From: CAZRGV01 sp964599655
GTDB taxonomy: Bacteria > Planctomycetota > Planctomycetia > Isosphaerales > Isosphaeraceae
Direction of reading: 5' to 3'
Assembly (NCBI GenBank): GCA_964599655.1
Contig: CAZRGV010000002.1
Coordinates: 62,001 to 126,000 of the forward strand
DNA: 64,000 nucleotides
Shown here: one piece after another, positions 36,414-45,094 of the stretch
Position numbering within the stretch: position 1 is the first letter of the stretch
How the letters are laid out: every line of letters starts with the position of its first letter
Notes under the pieces: model-generated
The model's input: only the letters and a program-made list of their open reading frames with translations
The model's database searches: none
What the model was told of the DNA's origin: nothing
Program-made: the position numbers and the translations under genes

Positions 36414-38633
36414 ATGTCGACCTACGTCCAGGCCGATCGGCCCTTGAAGGTGACGACCCCCCTGGGGCCGGACGTCCTGTTGCTCCGGGGGCTCTCGGGT
36501 TACGAGGCCATCTCGCAACTCTTCCGCTTCCAGCTCGACCTGATGGCCGAAAATGGCACCTCGGTCCCCTTCGACAAGCTGCTCGGCCAGAAGATCTCTA
36601 CGCGACTCCTGCTGCCCGACCAGAAGTCCCGCTACTTCAACGGCATCTGCAGCAGAATCAGCGAGGGACACCGCGACGCAACCTTCACCTACTACACCAT
36701 GGAGGTCGTCCCTCAGTTCTGGTTCCTGACCCGCAAGGCCCAGAGCCGGATCTTCCAGCAGAAGAGCGTGCCCGACATCCTCAAGGAGGTCCTCACCGGG
36801 CTCGACGTCGCCTACGAGCTGCAAGGAACCTTCCTACCCCGCGACTACTGCGTCCAATATCGCGAAACCGACTTCAACTTCGCCTGCCGGCTCATGGAAG
36901 AAGAAGGGATTTTCTTCTTCTTCAAGCACACCAGCGGCGGCCACCAGATGGTCGTCGCCAACTCCCCGCAGAGTCACCCCGATCTTCCCGAAAAGAGCAC
37001 GATCGAGTTCGAGCAGTCCGAGGTCGGCGAACGGCAGGCCGATCGTATCATCGCCTGGGAAAAAGTTCAGGAACTCCGGTCGGGCAAGTATACCCTCTGG
37101 GACCACTGCTTCGAGCTGCCCCACAAGCACCTCGAAGCCGACAAGCTGATCCAGGACAGCGTCTCGGTGGGCACCGTCAGCCACAAGCTGAAGGTCGGCA
37201 ACAACGACAAGCTGGAACTCTACGACTACCCCGGCGAGTACGCCCAGCGCTTCGACGGCATCAACCCCAGCGGCGGCGACCGGTCTTCTGATATTGAACA
37301 TATCTTTGAAGATAACAAGCGAACTGTCGAGATTCGGATGCAGGAAGAGGCCGCCGCCGGCCTCCAGATCCGGGGCGCCAGCCACTGCCGATACCTCGTC
37401 AGTGGGCACAAGTTCACCCTCGACCGCCACTTCGACGCCGATGGTTCCTACGTCGTCACCGGCGTCCAGCACAGCGCCAGGCTGGGCAACGACTACCGAT
37501 CCGGCTCCGAGGACGAGGAGTTCTTCTACCAGAACAGCTTCACCTGCATCCCGCTCGCCCTGCCGTTCCGCCCCAGACGGGTCACCCCCAAGCCGATCGT
37601 GCAAGGAACCCAGACGGCCGTCGTCGTCGGACCGGCCGGCGAGGAAATCTTCCCGGACAAGTACAGCCGCGTGAAGGTCCAGTTTCACTGGGATCGCCAG
37701 GGGCAGAATGACACCAACAGCTCGTGCTGGGTCCGGGTCGGCACCCCCTGGGCCGGCAAGAACTGGGGTATGATCCACATCCCTCGAATCGGCCAGGAGG
37801 TCATCGTCGCCTTCCAGGAAGGCGACCCCGATCAGCCGATCATCGTCGGCAGCGTCTACAACGCCGACATGATGCCCCCCTACACGCTGCCCGACAACAA
37901 GACCCAGAGCGGCATCAAGAGCCGAAGCTCCTTGAAGGGGACGACCGATAACTTCAACGAGCTCCGGTTCGAAGATAAGAAAGACTCCGAGCAGATTTAC
38001 TTCCACGCCGAGAAAAACTTCGATCGCGTCGTCGAGAACAACGACACCCTCAAGGTCGGCTTCGAGAAGAAGGACAAGGGCGACCGCACGATCGAGATCT
38101 TCAACAACGAGACCCAGACCATCGGCGCCGGCAAGACCAACGCCGCCGACGGCAGCCATAGCCTCACCGTCTTCAACAACCAGACGATCAAGGTCGGCGA
38201 CGCTTCGGCCTCGGGCAGCAGCCAGACGACCACCATCTACAAGGATCGCACCGCGACGATCCAGACCGGCAACGAGACGCTGACCGTCCAGCAGGGCAAC
38301 CGCACCGTCAACGTCGACACCGGCAACGATACTCACAAGATCAAGATGGGCAATCGTGACGTCCAGATTGATATGGGCAACGATACCCTGACAATCAAGA
38401 TGGGCAACCAGACCACCAAGCTCAACCTGGGCAAGAGCACCACCGAGGCCATGCAGGCGATCGAGCTGAAGGTGGGCCAGAGCTCCATCAAAATCGACCA
38501 GATGGGGGTGACGATCCAGGGGATGATGGTCAAGGTTCAGGGTCAGGTCCAGACCGAGATCAAGGGCCTGATCACACAAGTCAATGGCGATGCCATGCTC
38601 AAAATGGGCGGCGGCATCACGATGATCGGCTGA
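36414..38633 (+). CDS. vgrG: T6SS spike protein VgrG (TssI)
   Basis: A 739-residue VgrG that forms the trimeric needle tip of the T6SS. The N-terminal gp27-like part contains DLMAENGTSVPFDKLLGQKI and CVQYRETDFNFACRLMEEEG. The gp5-like OB-fold region has WVRVGTPWAGKNWGMIHIPR-IGQEVIVAFQEGDPDQPIIVG. The C-terminal third is a beta-helix of short GN-containing units (TVDTGND-type: KMGNRDVQIDMGNDTLTIKM) and ends GGGITMIG. No effector domain is fused at the C-terminus. GGAGG lies upstream of the ATG at 36414. Three plus-strand genes follow closely (DUF6931-like, PAAR, candidate cargo), so this is a vgrG cargo island. Confidence 0.96.
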   Translation: MSTYVQADRPLKVTTPLGPDVLLLRGLSGYEAISQLFRFQLDLMAENGTSVPFDKLLGQKISTRLLLPDQKSRYFNGICSRISEGHRDATFTYYTMEVVPQFWFLTRKAQSRIFQQKSVPDILKEVLTGLDVAYELQGTFLPRDYCVQYRETDFNFACRLMEEEGIFFFFKHTSGGHQMVVANSPQSHPDLPEKSTIEFEQSEVGERQADRIIAWEKVQELRSGKYTLWDHCFELPHKHLEADKLIQDSVSVGTVSHKLKVGNNDKLELYDYPGEYAQRFDGINPSGGDRSSDIEHIFEDNKRTVEIRMQEEAAAGLQIRGASHCRYLVSGHKFTLDRHFDADGSYVVTGVQHSARLGNDYRSGSEDEEFFYQNSFTCIPLALPFRPRRVTPKPIVQGTQTAVVVGPAGEEIFPDKYSRVKVQFHWDRQGQNDTNSSCWVRVGTPWAGKNWGMIHIPRIGQEVIVAFQEGDPDQPIIVGSVYNADMMPPYTLPDNKTQSGIKSRSSLKGTTDNFNELRFEDKKDSEQIYFHAEKNFDRVVENNDTLKVGFEKKDKGDRTIEIFNNETQTIGAGKTNAADGSHSLTVFNNQTIKVGDASASGSSQTTTIYKDRTATIQTGNETLTVQQGNRTVNVDTGNDTHKIKMGNRDVQIDMGNDTLTIKMGNQTTKLNLGKSTTEAMQAIELKVGQSSIKIDQMGVTIQGMMVKVQGQVQTEIKGLITQVNGDAMLKMGGGITMIG

Positions 38634-38652
38634 CGTCGAACGGGGCACGACC

Positions 38653-39327
38653 ATGGCCGAATCGAAGCAAGATTCCATCACAATAGCAACCGCCGCCGAG
38701 GTCTGTCGGGACGTCCTCCTCGGCGAGGAGGCGGCCTCGCTCCTAGACGGCCAGCAGACCCCTCGCCAGTTTCTCGGCCTGCTGATCGAGCGGGAACTCT
38801 ACACCGACGCGGCGAGGTTTCTGGCTCGCGCCTTGCCGAAGCGGGAGGCGGTGTGGTGGGCCTGCCGTTGTGCCCGGATGGTCTCCTCCGCCGCGCCGGG
38901 GCCAGGTTCCTCGCCGGTCGCCGAGGCCCTCGACGCCGCCGAACGATGGGTAGCCGACCCGAGCGAGGAGAATCGACGGGCGTCCGCCGAAGCGGCCGGG
39001 CGCGCCGGCGTCGAGACCCCCGCCGGTTGCGCCGCCATGGCCGCCTTCTGGAGCGGCGGCAGCCTCGCCCCGCCCGACCTGCCCGAGGTGCCGCCCGCCG
39101 AGTTCCTCACGGCCCGAGGGGTCGCCGGCGCCGTGCTCCTGGCCGGCGTCATCACCGAGCCCCACAAGGCCCCCGAACGCTATCAACAGTATCTCAAACT
39201 GGGCCTGGCCGTCGCCGACGGCCGGGAACGCTGGAACGAAGCGGGCGCCAAGCCCGAACCAGCCGCGAAACCTTCGCCTTCGACGCGAAGGACCTCCAGG
39301 GGCCGGTTCCTCGATACCTGGGAGTAA
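38653..39327 (+). CDS. T6SS-associated protein, DUF6931-like
   Basis: A 224-residue, mostly helical, Ala-rich cytoplasmic protein. It contains EREL-YTDAARFLARALPKREAVWWA (about residues 47-75), ETPAGCAAMAAFWSGGSLAP (about 120-139) and ERYQQYLKLGLAVADGRERW near the end. These blocks agree with what I remember of DUF6931 proteins found between vgrG and PAAR genes, but that match is from memory and not checked. It starts 19 bp after vgrG and stops 15 bp before PAAR. By position it is a candidate loading adaptor or chaperone for the spike; no such activity is shown by motifs. Confidence 0.78.
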   Translation: MAESKQDSITIATAAEVCRDVLLGEEAASLLDGQQTPRQFLGLLIERELYTDAARFLARALPKREAVWWACRCARMVSSAAPGPGSSPVAEALDAAERWVADPSEENRRASAEAAGRAGVETPAGCAAMAAFWSGGSLAPPDLPEVPPAEFLTARGVAGAVLLAGVITEPHKAPERYQQYLKLGLAVADGRERWNEAGAKPEPAAKPSPSTRRTSRGRFLDTWE

Positions 39328-39342
39328 TCGGAGTCCACCACC

Positions 39343-39642
39343 ATGCCACAGCCCGCGGCTCGTGTCGGCGACATGCACGTCTGCCCGATGGTCACGCCCG
39401 GGGTCCCGCCGATCCCCCACGTCGGCGGCCCAATCCTGCCGCCAGGAGCCATTCTCGTCCTGATCGGCGGCCTGCCCGCGGCCAGGGTCGGCGACATGGC
39501 CACCTGCGTCGGCCCGCCCGACGTGATCGCCCTCGGCAGCTTCAAGGTCCTGATCGGCGGCCAGCCCGCCGCTCGCATGGGCGACTTGACGGCGCACGGC
39601 GGCTCGATCGTCATGGGTTGCCCGACGGTGCTCATCAACTGA
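39343..39642 (+). CDS. PAAR-domain spike-tip protein
   Basis: A 99-residue stand-alone PAAR protein that sharpens the VgrG tip. PAAR motifs are present (MPQPAARVGDMHVCPM, GGLPAARVGDMATC, GGQPAARMGDLTAHGG), and His/Cys residues (H12, C14, H26, C56, H88, C94) can bind the single zinc ion. No effector extension is fused on either side, so cargo must be carried by other proteins. It directly follows the DUF6931-like gene and precedes a probable cargo gene by 87 bp. Confidence 0.94.
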   Translation: MPQPAARVGDMHVCPMVTPGVPPIPHVGGPILPPGAILVLIGGLPAARVGDMATCVGPPDVIALGSFKVLIGGQPAARMGDLTAHGGSIVMGCPTVLIN

Positions 39643-39729
39643 ACCGGCCCGGCCGTCGGCCGTCGAGCCCCTCGGACCCGCTCAGTCCTTTTTCGAATCC
39701 TGACCAGACGGTCGGGGAGCGTGTCGATC

Positions 39730-40869
39730 ATGTCGGAACCAAAACAGTGTCGAAGCGTCCTGGCCTCCGCCCACGAGACCGTCGTCCTCGGGTTCGAGCT
39801 GGTCGGGGCCACCGCCCAGAACCTCCCCGACCTGATCTGGCAGGCGCTCGGATCCTCGCAGGTGCAGAAGGCCATCCGCTCGGCCCTCGATGAGGAAGCC
39901 CAGCGCCTGCTTCGAGAGCATCCCGAGGCCCGGTTCGGCGAGACCGTTCCCCAGGACGCCTCGCAGGCCCAGGCCTTTGCGAAGCGGCTGGGCGAACGCG
40001 CCGTCGATGCCGTCGAATCGAAGGTTCTCTCGGAGGTCGAGAGCAGTCCCGAGGCGAAGAAGCTCCGCAAGGCGGCCGAGCAGTTGCTTCACGATTTCGA
40101 TTGCAGCGCCATGGGCGTGTGGGTCAACCAGAACCGCACGTGGCTCTACATCGTCGGCGGCGTTCTGGCCGTGGCCGGCGGCGCAGCCATGTACATCGCT
40201 CGATGGGGTGATCCGGCCGGTCAGCTCGTCCAGGGCAAGGCGATCCAGTTCAACCTTGGCAAGCTCAGCCTCAGCGGCCAGCTCAGCCGGTTCGAGCCGT
40301 CGTCACGGACCGTCGGCGCCGAGATCACCCTGTCGACCGACTGGACTCCCGCCCCAACCGGCTCACAACGAGGCCAGGCCCGCTTGACGATCGCCGGCCT
40401 GGCCAGCGGCTCGAACAGGAAGGCCTCCGCCGACGGTCAAGCGGTCATCCCGCTCGGCCACCATGTCAGCGGCGTGCTCTCGGCCAGGCTCGATTTGCGG
40501 GACGACCTGGAACGGGGCCCGACGGGAACCTCAACACCTCGACTGCTCACTCTCTCGCCCAGTCTCGGCCTTCGGATGTCGGACCAGGGGCTGTCGGTCA
40601 ACATTTTGACTGGTTTTCATTACGATATCATCGCGCCGGGAACAAGCCCGGCCTTCAACCCGTTCGCGGGCCTGTCGCTGGGTCTCGACCGCCGCCTGGG
40701 ACCGGTCCGGACCCAGTTCTCCGCCGACGTGCAACTCAGCACCAACGGACGCCCGGGCGCCCCTGGCTTCGAACGTTCTCGCCTCCCAGGCCCGATCGCC
40801 ACCGATCCGCCGGCCAACCATCCCGGAGCGGCGTTCCAGATGGGGGCCACGCTCAAGCTCCTGTTCTAG
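39730..40869 (+). CDS. Uncharacterised protein of the vgrG island, possible T6SS cargo
   Basis: A 379-residue protein with no signal peptide. The first 135 residues are helical and charged. One hydrophobic helix follows (WLYIVGGVLAVAGGAAMYIA, about residues 138-157). The last 210 residues are beta-rich with repeated amphipathic strands and end in an aromatic residue (GATLKLLF), which recalls an outer-membrane barrel. No nuclease, lipase or amidase motif is visible. Its location as last gene of the vgrG-DUF6931-PAAR island suggests an effector (perhaps pore-forming) or an envelope protein, but no immunity gene is seen beside it. The ATG at 39730 was preferred to a GTG at 39721. Confidence 0.7.
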   Translation: MSEPKQCRSVLASAHETVVLGFELVGATAQNLPDLIWQALGSSQVQKAIRSALDEEAQRLLREHPEARFGETVPQDASQAQAFAKRLGERAVDAVESKVLSEVESSPEAKKLRKAAEQLLHDFDCSAMGVWVNQNRTWLYIVGGVLAVAGGAAMYIARWGDPAGQLVQGKAIQFNLGKLSLSGQLSRFEPSSRTVGAEITLSTDWTPAPTGSQRGQARLTIAGLASGSNRKASADGQAVIPLGHHVSGVLSARLDLRDDLERGPTGTSTPRLLTLSPSLGLRMSDQGLSVNILTGFHYDIIAPGTSPAFNPFAGLSLGLDRRLGPVRTQFSADVQLSTNGRPGAPGFERSRLPGPIATDPPANHPGAAFQMGATLKLLF

Positions 40870-40898
40870 CCGATATGGCATGAAACTACTGCCACTCA

Positions 40899-41930
40899 TT
40901 AAACATTGCAAGTAAACACAGCTTGATCCGCATCACTCGTGAATGGTCTACTCTTGAGCCAGGCGTGACGTCCCAGCCTCGGCCCCGGTCCGGCGGGACC
41001 GGCCGAGAGCTGGCACGCGGGAACGTCCTCGGCCTTGAGAATCAGTTGCACGTCGAAGACGAACTCGCCGTCGACGTAAAGGCGGGTCAACTGGGCCAGG
41101 GCGCGGAAGTGGCGTCCATCGGGGGAGAGGGCCAGGAACCGCTCGAAGTCGAGGGGACCGATCCGGAGGCGGAACTTGCTCTGTTCGTCCCAGACCCGGC
41201 TCCCCAGGACCAGGCTGGTTCCCAGGCCGTTGTTGACGCCCGAGGCCCCCAGCGACGAGCGGTCGGCCGGTTCCAGGTGCAGCCAGTGCCCCTCGAACTG
41301 GCGGACCTCGACGGGCAGGCCAAAATGGTCCGCCAGCAACCGCTGGAGCGAGACGGCGGGACGGTGTCGCTTCGAGAACAGGCCCGCGTAGAAGAGCAGG
41401 GCCCCGTCGGGAAACTCGTGACGGTTCCGCAAAGACTCCAGGCCCAGGCCGATCAGGTCGAACAGCGCTCGAGAGGGACGGTCCTCGAGGCCCTCCTCGA
41501 ACGCCAGGAAGGGACGATACTTGGACCAGGCCCGATAGAACAGCGAGATCAGGCGATGATGAAACAGGTCGAGGAAGCTGGCCAGGGTCCGATCGCCGGC
41601 GCGCGCTCGATCGATCACGAGCTCGGTATAACAGTACGGCAGAACCGCCAACGGTCCGGTCAGGCCCAGGAACGCGACGGTCATCTCGGGCGGACTCTCG
41701 GGGTCGTCGAGCCGCTTCAAGCGGTGGATCTCGCTGGCGGGGAACGCCAGCGTCTGGTGCACCGAAAACCGCACCGCTTCGCGCTGGGGCGGCCCGTTCC
41801 GGCCAACCGGCTCGCGGTCGGGGGCCAGACGTTCCAGCAGCCGAACCGCCTGGAAGAAGTCGAATCCTGGAGCGTTCTGGAAGAGCAGCCGCTCTAGAGG
41901 AGCGTCCGGTCGCCCGCGCGCGGTGGCCAT
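40899..41930 (-). CDS. tssG: T6SS baseplate subunit TssG
   Basis: A 343-residue TssG, one part of the TssE-F-G baseplate wedge. Typical features are the N-terminal FDFFQAVRLLERL, the FSVHQTLAFPASEI strand, TVAFLGLTGPLAVLPYCYTE and the central FHHRLISLFYRAWSKYRP. It overlaps the 3' end of tssF by 37 bp, so the two are coupled. It converges on the plus-strand cargo gene with only 29 bp between stops, and no hairpin is visible there. Confidence 0.94.
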   Translation of the reverse strand: MATARGRPDAPLERLLFQNAPGFDFFQAVRLLERLAPDREPVGRNGPPQREAVRFSVHQTLAFPASEIHRLKRLDDPESPPEMTVAFLGLTGPLAVLPYCYTELVIDRARAGDRTLASFLDLFHHRLISLFYRAWSKYRPFLAFEEGLEDRPSRALFDLIGLGLESLRNRHEFPDGALLFYAGLFSKRHRPAVSLQRLLADHFGLPVEVRQFEGHWLHLEPADRSSLGASGVNNGLGTSLVLGSRVWDEQSKFRLRIGPLDFERFLALSPDGRHFRALAQLTRLYVDGEFVFDVQLILKAEDVPACQLSAGPAGPGPRLGRHAWLKSRPFTSDADQAVFTCNV

Positions 41931-43720
41931 CGCCTCAATACCCCTTCCCGCTGCTTCGTCCTGGCCACAAGCTGGCTGAACGAGTTAATTGATGTATACA
42001 TACCAAAAAAGCGCTCGAGAACGCTGGCCAGCAGGAAGACACCGCTGCCGACGAAATGCGACTCGTCGAATTCGACGGTCATCTCCATACCCAGGCAGAC
42101 GGCGTTGCCGATTCCTCGGCCGGTGCGACCAGCGGTGCGACGACTCGAGACGGCGGTGATTCCCTCGATCTGCTGCCGGGTCACGGCGCTATCGGCGAAG
42201 TCGTAGAGCCGCAGGATCGTCCTTAGCGAGTCGAGTCCTTGTTCATTGTCGGTCAGCGACAGGTGGTTAAGCGATAGATGAGAGATCAGGCTCCATTGCA
42301 GACCTCGACCGAGCCTGGGCCGCGCGGGGGAGGTGGGCTTTCGAAGACATCGAACCCGGTTGACCGGTCCCGGCGCGGCGAGTTGGAAGTCTCCCTGCTC
42401 ACCTCCGAACGGCAGTTTGGAGGGGAGGTCGCGGTTGGTGGCGGTGGCCCTCACGGTGATCGTCTCGGCCGCCGGCCGCTTCGGTGTGAAGGCCGGATCG
42501 ACGAACGCCAGGTAGACCTCGCTGCCGGCATCTCCCTTGCGCTGGGAGGGGCGGCGGGTCGCGAACCAGTAGGCTTGCTTGCCGGCGTCTCCCTGACCAT
42601 GTCGCAGGGCATAGAACGGCTCGTAGTGCACCGGTTCGTCGAGATAGGCACCGCTGCTGGTCACCGAGTCGATCGAGTAGACCTCGGTCGCCGACGGCCG
42701 GTGCACGTCGGGCACGACCCGGTACTCGGCCCTCGCCTGGGTCAACGCGATCGGCTCGCAAACGATGGGGAAGAGGTTGACGACCGGAGTGCAGCCCAGT
42801 CGGAAGTTATCGGCGTCGACCTGGACCTCGGCCCTCGGCGATCGATCCAGGAAGAAGAGTAGGTCGATCGATTCGCCCCAGTCGCGGCCCGCCAATCGTT
42901 CGAGCCCGGTCAGATCAAAGAAGAGGAATTTCTCGGGCAGGGCGAAGTATTCCTGGATCAGGCGATAACCGGGGAACGACCGGGCGGGGTAGGGAAACAT
43001 TCCCTCGTCGGGTCCAAAGCCGACCGGCTGCAATGCCCCCCTGGGCAGCGCCACGGATTCGACCTGACCGTGACCACGTGCGCTCTGCACCACCACAAGA
43101 CAGTTGTGATTGAACAGAGCCTCATAAATTGCATGGGATATGGTCGGCTCGCTATCGATGTAGAATCGCAGGCGATCGAGCTTGAGCTGACCGAAGGTCA
43201 GGCCGCCGAGCACACGGAGGCGGATCTGCAAGAGCGCGACCGCTTCGGGGGGTTTGCCGGGCACGACGACCCGGTCGTGCTGCAAGCGAGCCGACTCGAC
43301 CTCGATCGGCCAGAGGGTCACCGGGTAGGTCGATCGAAACAGACAGGCCGACCCGGCGACGGGCTTGGAGGCCAGTTCGGCCCCTCGGGGAATGGTGTAA
43401 CCTTCGACCAGGCGGCCGGGGTCGGGGCCAGGGCGCATCTGGACCACGGACATCGACGGCAAGGGGCGCAGGTAGTGAGGGTAGAGCACCTCCAGCATCG
43501 CCTGGGCAATCTCGGGGTACTCGTCGTCGAGCTTCTGCTTGATCCGGGCGGTCAGGAAGGCGAACCCCTCGAGCAACCGCTCGACGTGCGGATCCTCGCA
43601 CTTGTCGGACTCCAGCAGCAGGCGGCCGGCGATCTTGGGATACCTCTCGGCGAACTGGGCTCCCAGCTCGCGAAGGTAGGAGAGCTCGCCGTTGTAATAG
43701 GCCAGCAGGTCGTCGTCCAT
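41894..43720 (-). CDS. tssF: T6SS baseplate subunit TssF
   Basis: A 608-residue TssF starting MDDDLLAYYNGELSYLRELG, the family's usual opening, followed by FAERYPKIAGRLLLESDKCE and DPHVERLLEGFAFLTARIKQKL. Further on come HYLRPLPSMSVVQ and, near the end, GMEMTVEFDESHFVGSGVFL with LERFFGMYTSINSFSQLV. TssF pairs as a dimer with TssG in the wedge that surrounds the VgrG hub. It begins 2 bp after tssE stops and overlaps tssG. Confidence 0.96.
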   Translation of the reverse strand: MDDDLLAYYNGELSYLRELGAQFAERYPKIAGRLLLESDKCEDPHVERLLEGFAFLTARIKQKLDDEYPEIAQAMLEVLYPHYLRPLPSMSVVQMRPGPDPGRLVEGYTIPRGAELASKPVAGSACLFRSTYPVTLWPIEVESARLQHDRVVVPGKPPEAVALLQIRLRVLGGLTFGQLKLDRLRFYIDSEPTISHAIYEALFNHNCLVVVQSARGHGQVESVALPRGALQPVGFGPDEGMFPYPARSFPGYRLIQEYFALPEKFLFFDLTGLERLAGRDWGESIDLLFFLDRSPRAEVQVDADNFRLGCTPVVNLFPIVCEPIALTQARAEYRVVPDVHRPSATEVYSIDSVTSSGAYLDEPVHYEPFYALRHGQGDAGKQAYWFATRRPSQRKGDAGSEVYLAFVDPAFTPKRPAAETITVRATATNRDLPSKLPFGGEQGDFQLAAPGPVNRVRCLRKPTSPARPRLGRGLQWSLISHLSLNHLSLTDNEQGLDSLRTILRLYDFADSAVTRQQIEGITAVSSRRTAGRTGRGIGNAVCLGMEMTVEFDESHFVGSGVFLLASVLERFFGMYTSINSFSQLVARTKQREGVLRRWPPRAGDRTLL

Positions 43721-43722
43721 GC

Positions 43723-44208
43723 TCAGTCGCCTTGCACCACGAACGCCTTGGTCGGCAGTTCCAGGACCGAGTCGAAGCTGATCGCCTCGGGGGTCGGCTT
43801 GACGTCGAGCACCGCGTCGATGCGGAACCGGAGACCGCGATCGAGCGCTCCCCCCTCGACCAGAGTCACCACGACCTGCGTCAGCCGGGGCTCGAACCGG
43901 GCGACGACGTTCTCGATGGCACGTTGCAAGGCCGCGCGATCACCGGGATTGACCAGGCTGGAATGTGTGAAGTCAGGTAAACCATAAGTTAATACAGATG
44001 TTTTAAGTTGTGTTAAACCATGGGGAATATCGACCACGAGCCGCCGGCTATTCAGCAGCCACTCCAGATCGCGCCGGACCGACTGCTTGATGTCCGAAAG
44101 CCGGGCGACCCGACGCGACTCGGGCTCGGTGGAAACTCTCGGCTCGTGGTCGATCAGGCGGTCGATCACCGAGGGGAGCAGTTCCTGGTTCGGATCGGGT
44201 GATGGCAT
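43723..44208 (-). CDS. tssE: T6SS baseplate subunit TssE (gp25-like)
   Basis: A 161-residue gp25-like lysozyme-fold baseplate protein. Family features are the short N-terminal helix LLPSVIDRLIDHEP, the SVRRDLEWLLNSRRLV segment with its conserved Arg/Leu pattern, YGLPDFTHSSLVNPGDRAAL and the C-terminal strand SFDSVLELPTKAFVV. The ATG at 44208 replaces an 11-codon longer frame because it follows hcp's terminator more naturally and starts with a family-like sequence. It heads the tssE-tssF-tssG operon. Confidence 0.93.
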   Translation of the reverse strand: MPSPDPNQELLPSVIDRLIDHEPRVSTEPESRRVARLSDIKQSVRRDLEWLLNSRRLVVDIPHGLTQLKTSVLTYGLPDFTHSSLVNPGDRAALQRAIENVVARFEPRLTQVVVTLVEGGALDRGLRFRIDAVLDVKPTPEAISFDSVLELPTKAFVVQGD

Positions 44209-44246
44209 GACGCATTCTCGTCGGACGTTTGCCCCGCGCACGACAC

Positions 44247-44278
44247 GAAGGCCGAGGGTGGTTTGCCCCCCGGCCTTC
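44247..44278 (-). terminator. Hairpin after hcp
   Basis: GAAGGCCG and CGGCCTTC form a perfect 8-bp stem that can be lengthened by GGG/CCC pairs across a short loop. It sits about 100 bp downstream of the hcp stop and 39 bp upstream of tssE. It could trim the abundant hcp message before the baseplate genes. A U-tract is weak. Confidence 0.55.
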
Positions 44279-44381
44279 CGTTGCGGGCCTGGAACCGGCC
44301 CGTCTAACCTCGCGGCGGGATCGGGTCCGGCCGCCCTTGCCCGGCTGTTGGTTCCCGCGGGGCAGGGGGGGCGGACGACGG

Positions 44382-44870
44382 TTACTTGGTCTTGGCCGTC
44401 CGCTGATCCCAGACGCCCGTGCCCGCCAGCTTGGTGGTTCCCTTCTCGTCTCCCTGGACGTGATACTTCTCGGTGATCTTGGCGAAGTTGAGGCTCATCG
44501 ACTCGATCGGCACCTCGTCGCCGCTGCCGCCGGTCTGGTAGCTGGAGATGACCACGTCCTCCAGCTCGATTTCCAGATACTTTTGCGCCGCGTCGCCCGC
44601 TGACTTGAGGCAGGTCAAGGTCGCCTTGTCAATATGTTCGCCACTGGCACACTTTTGCATCAGCTTGGGCGACGCCTCGCACTGCCGGAACGAAACCGAC
44701 AGGTCCTGGAGGTTAGACTTGGCCGCCGTGCCACCCGTGCCGTAGGCGAAGCCGCCGGCCTGGGACACGCCCCAGCTGAAACTCAGAACCTCGATCTGAC
44801 CCGTGTAGCCGTCCTGCTTCGACTCACCCTTGATCTCGGGCTCGAACTTCAAGAAATAATTGGCCGCCAT
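44382..44870 (-). CDS. hcp: T6SS inner-tube protein Hcp (TssD)
   Basis: A 162-residue Hcp. It starts MAANYFLKFEPEIKGESKQD and continues with the conserved IEVLSFSWGVSQ, then FRQCEASPKLMQKCASGEHI, and ends with SLNFAKITEKYHVQGDEKG. Hcp rings stack into the tube that is fired out and can carry effectors in their lumen. GGGAGAGGA upstream of the ATG at 44870 fixes the start. It stands alone between tssC (224 bp away) and tssE, with a hairpin behind it, so it is likely expressed at its own, higher level. Confidence 0.96.
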   Translation of the reverse strand: MAANYFLKFEPEIKGESKQDGYTGQIEVLSFSWGVSQAGGFAYGTGGTAAKSNLQDLSVSFRQCEASPKLMQKCASGEHIDKATLTCLKSAGDAAQKYLEIELEDVVISSYQTGGSGDEVPIESMSLNFAKITEKYHVQGDEKGTTKLAGTGVWDQRTAKTK

Positions 44871-45094
44871 GGTTGTCCTCTCCCTTTGTGTTTGACCGTG
44901 CCACTCGCCTCGTTCTTGCCGGGAGCCCATTCTCCCGTCCTGACGCCACTAACTACGCCACGCCTGGAACGTCGTGACGTCTTTTCACAACGAAAAAGTC
45001 CGCTCCCTCGGCGAATCATTTGGATGCATGCGCGGATTGAGCCGCTCCGGCACGTCATGTGCGGTGGAGCGGCAACCCGCCCATCCGCTCGGGG

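Noticed and set aside
40870..40898. Terminator between the cargo gene and tssG
   Set aside because: Only 29 bp separate the convergent stops and no inverted repeat could be found there.
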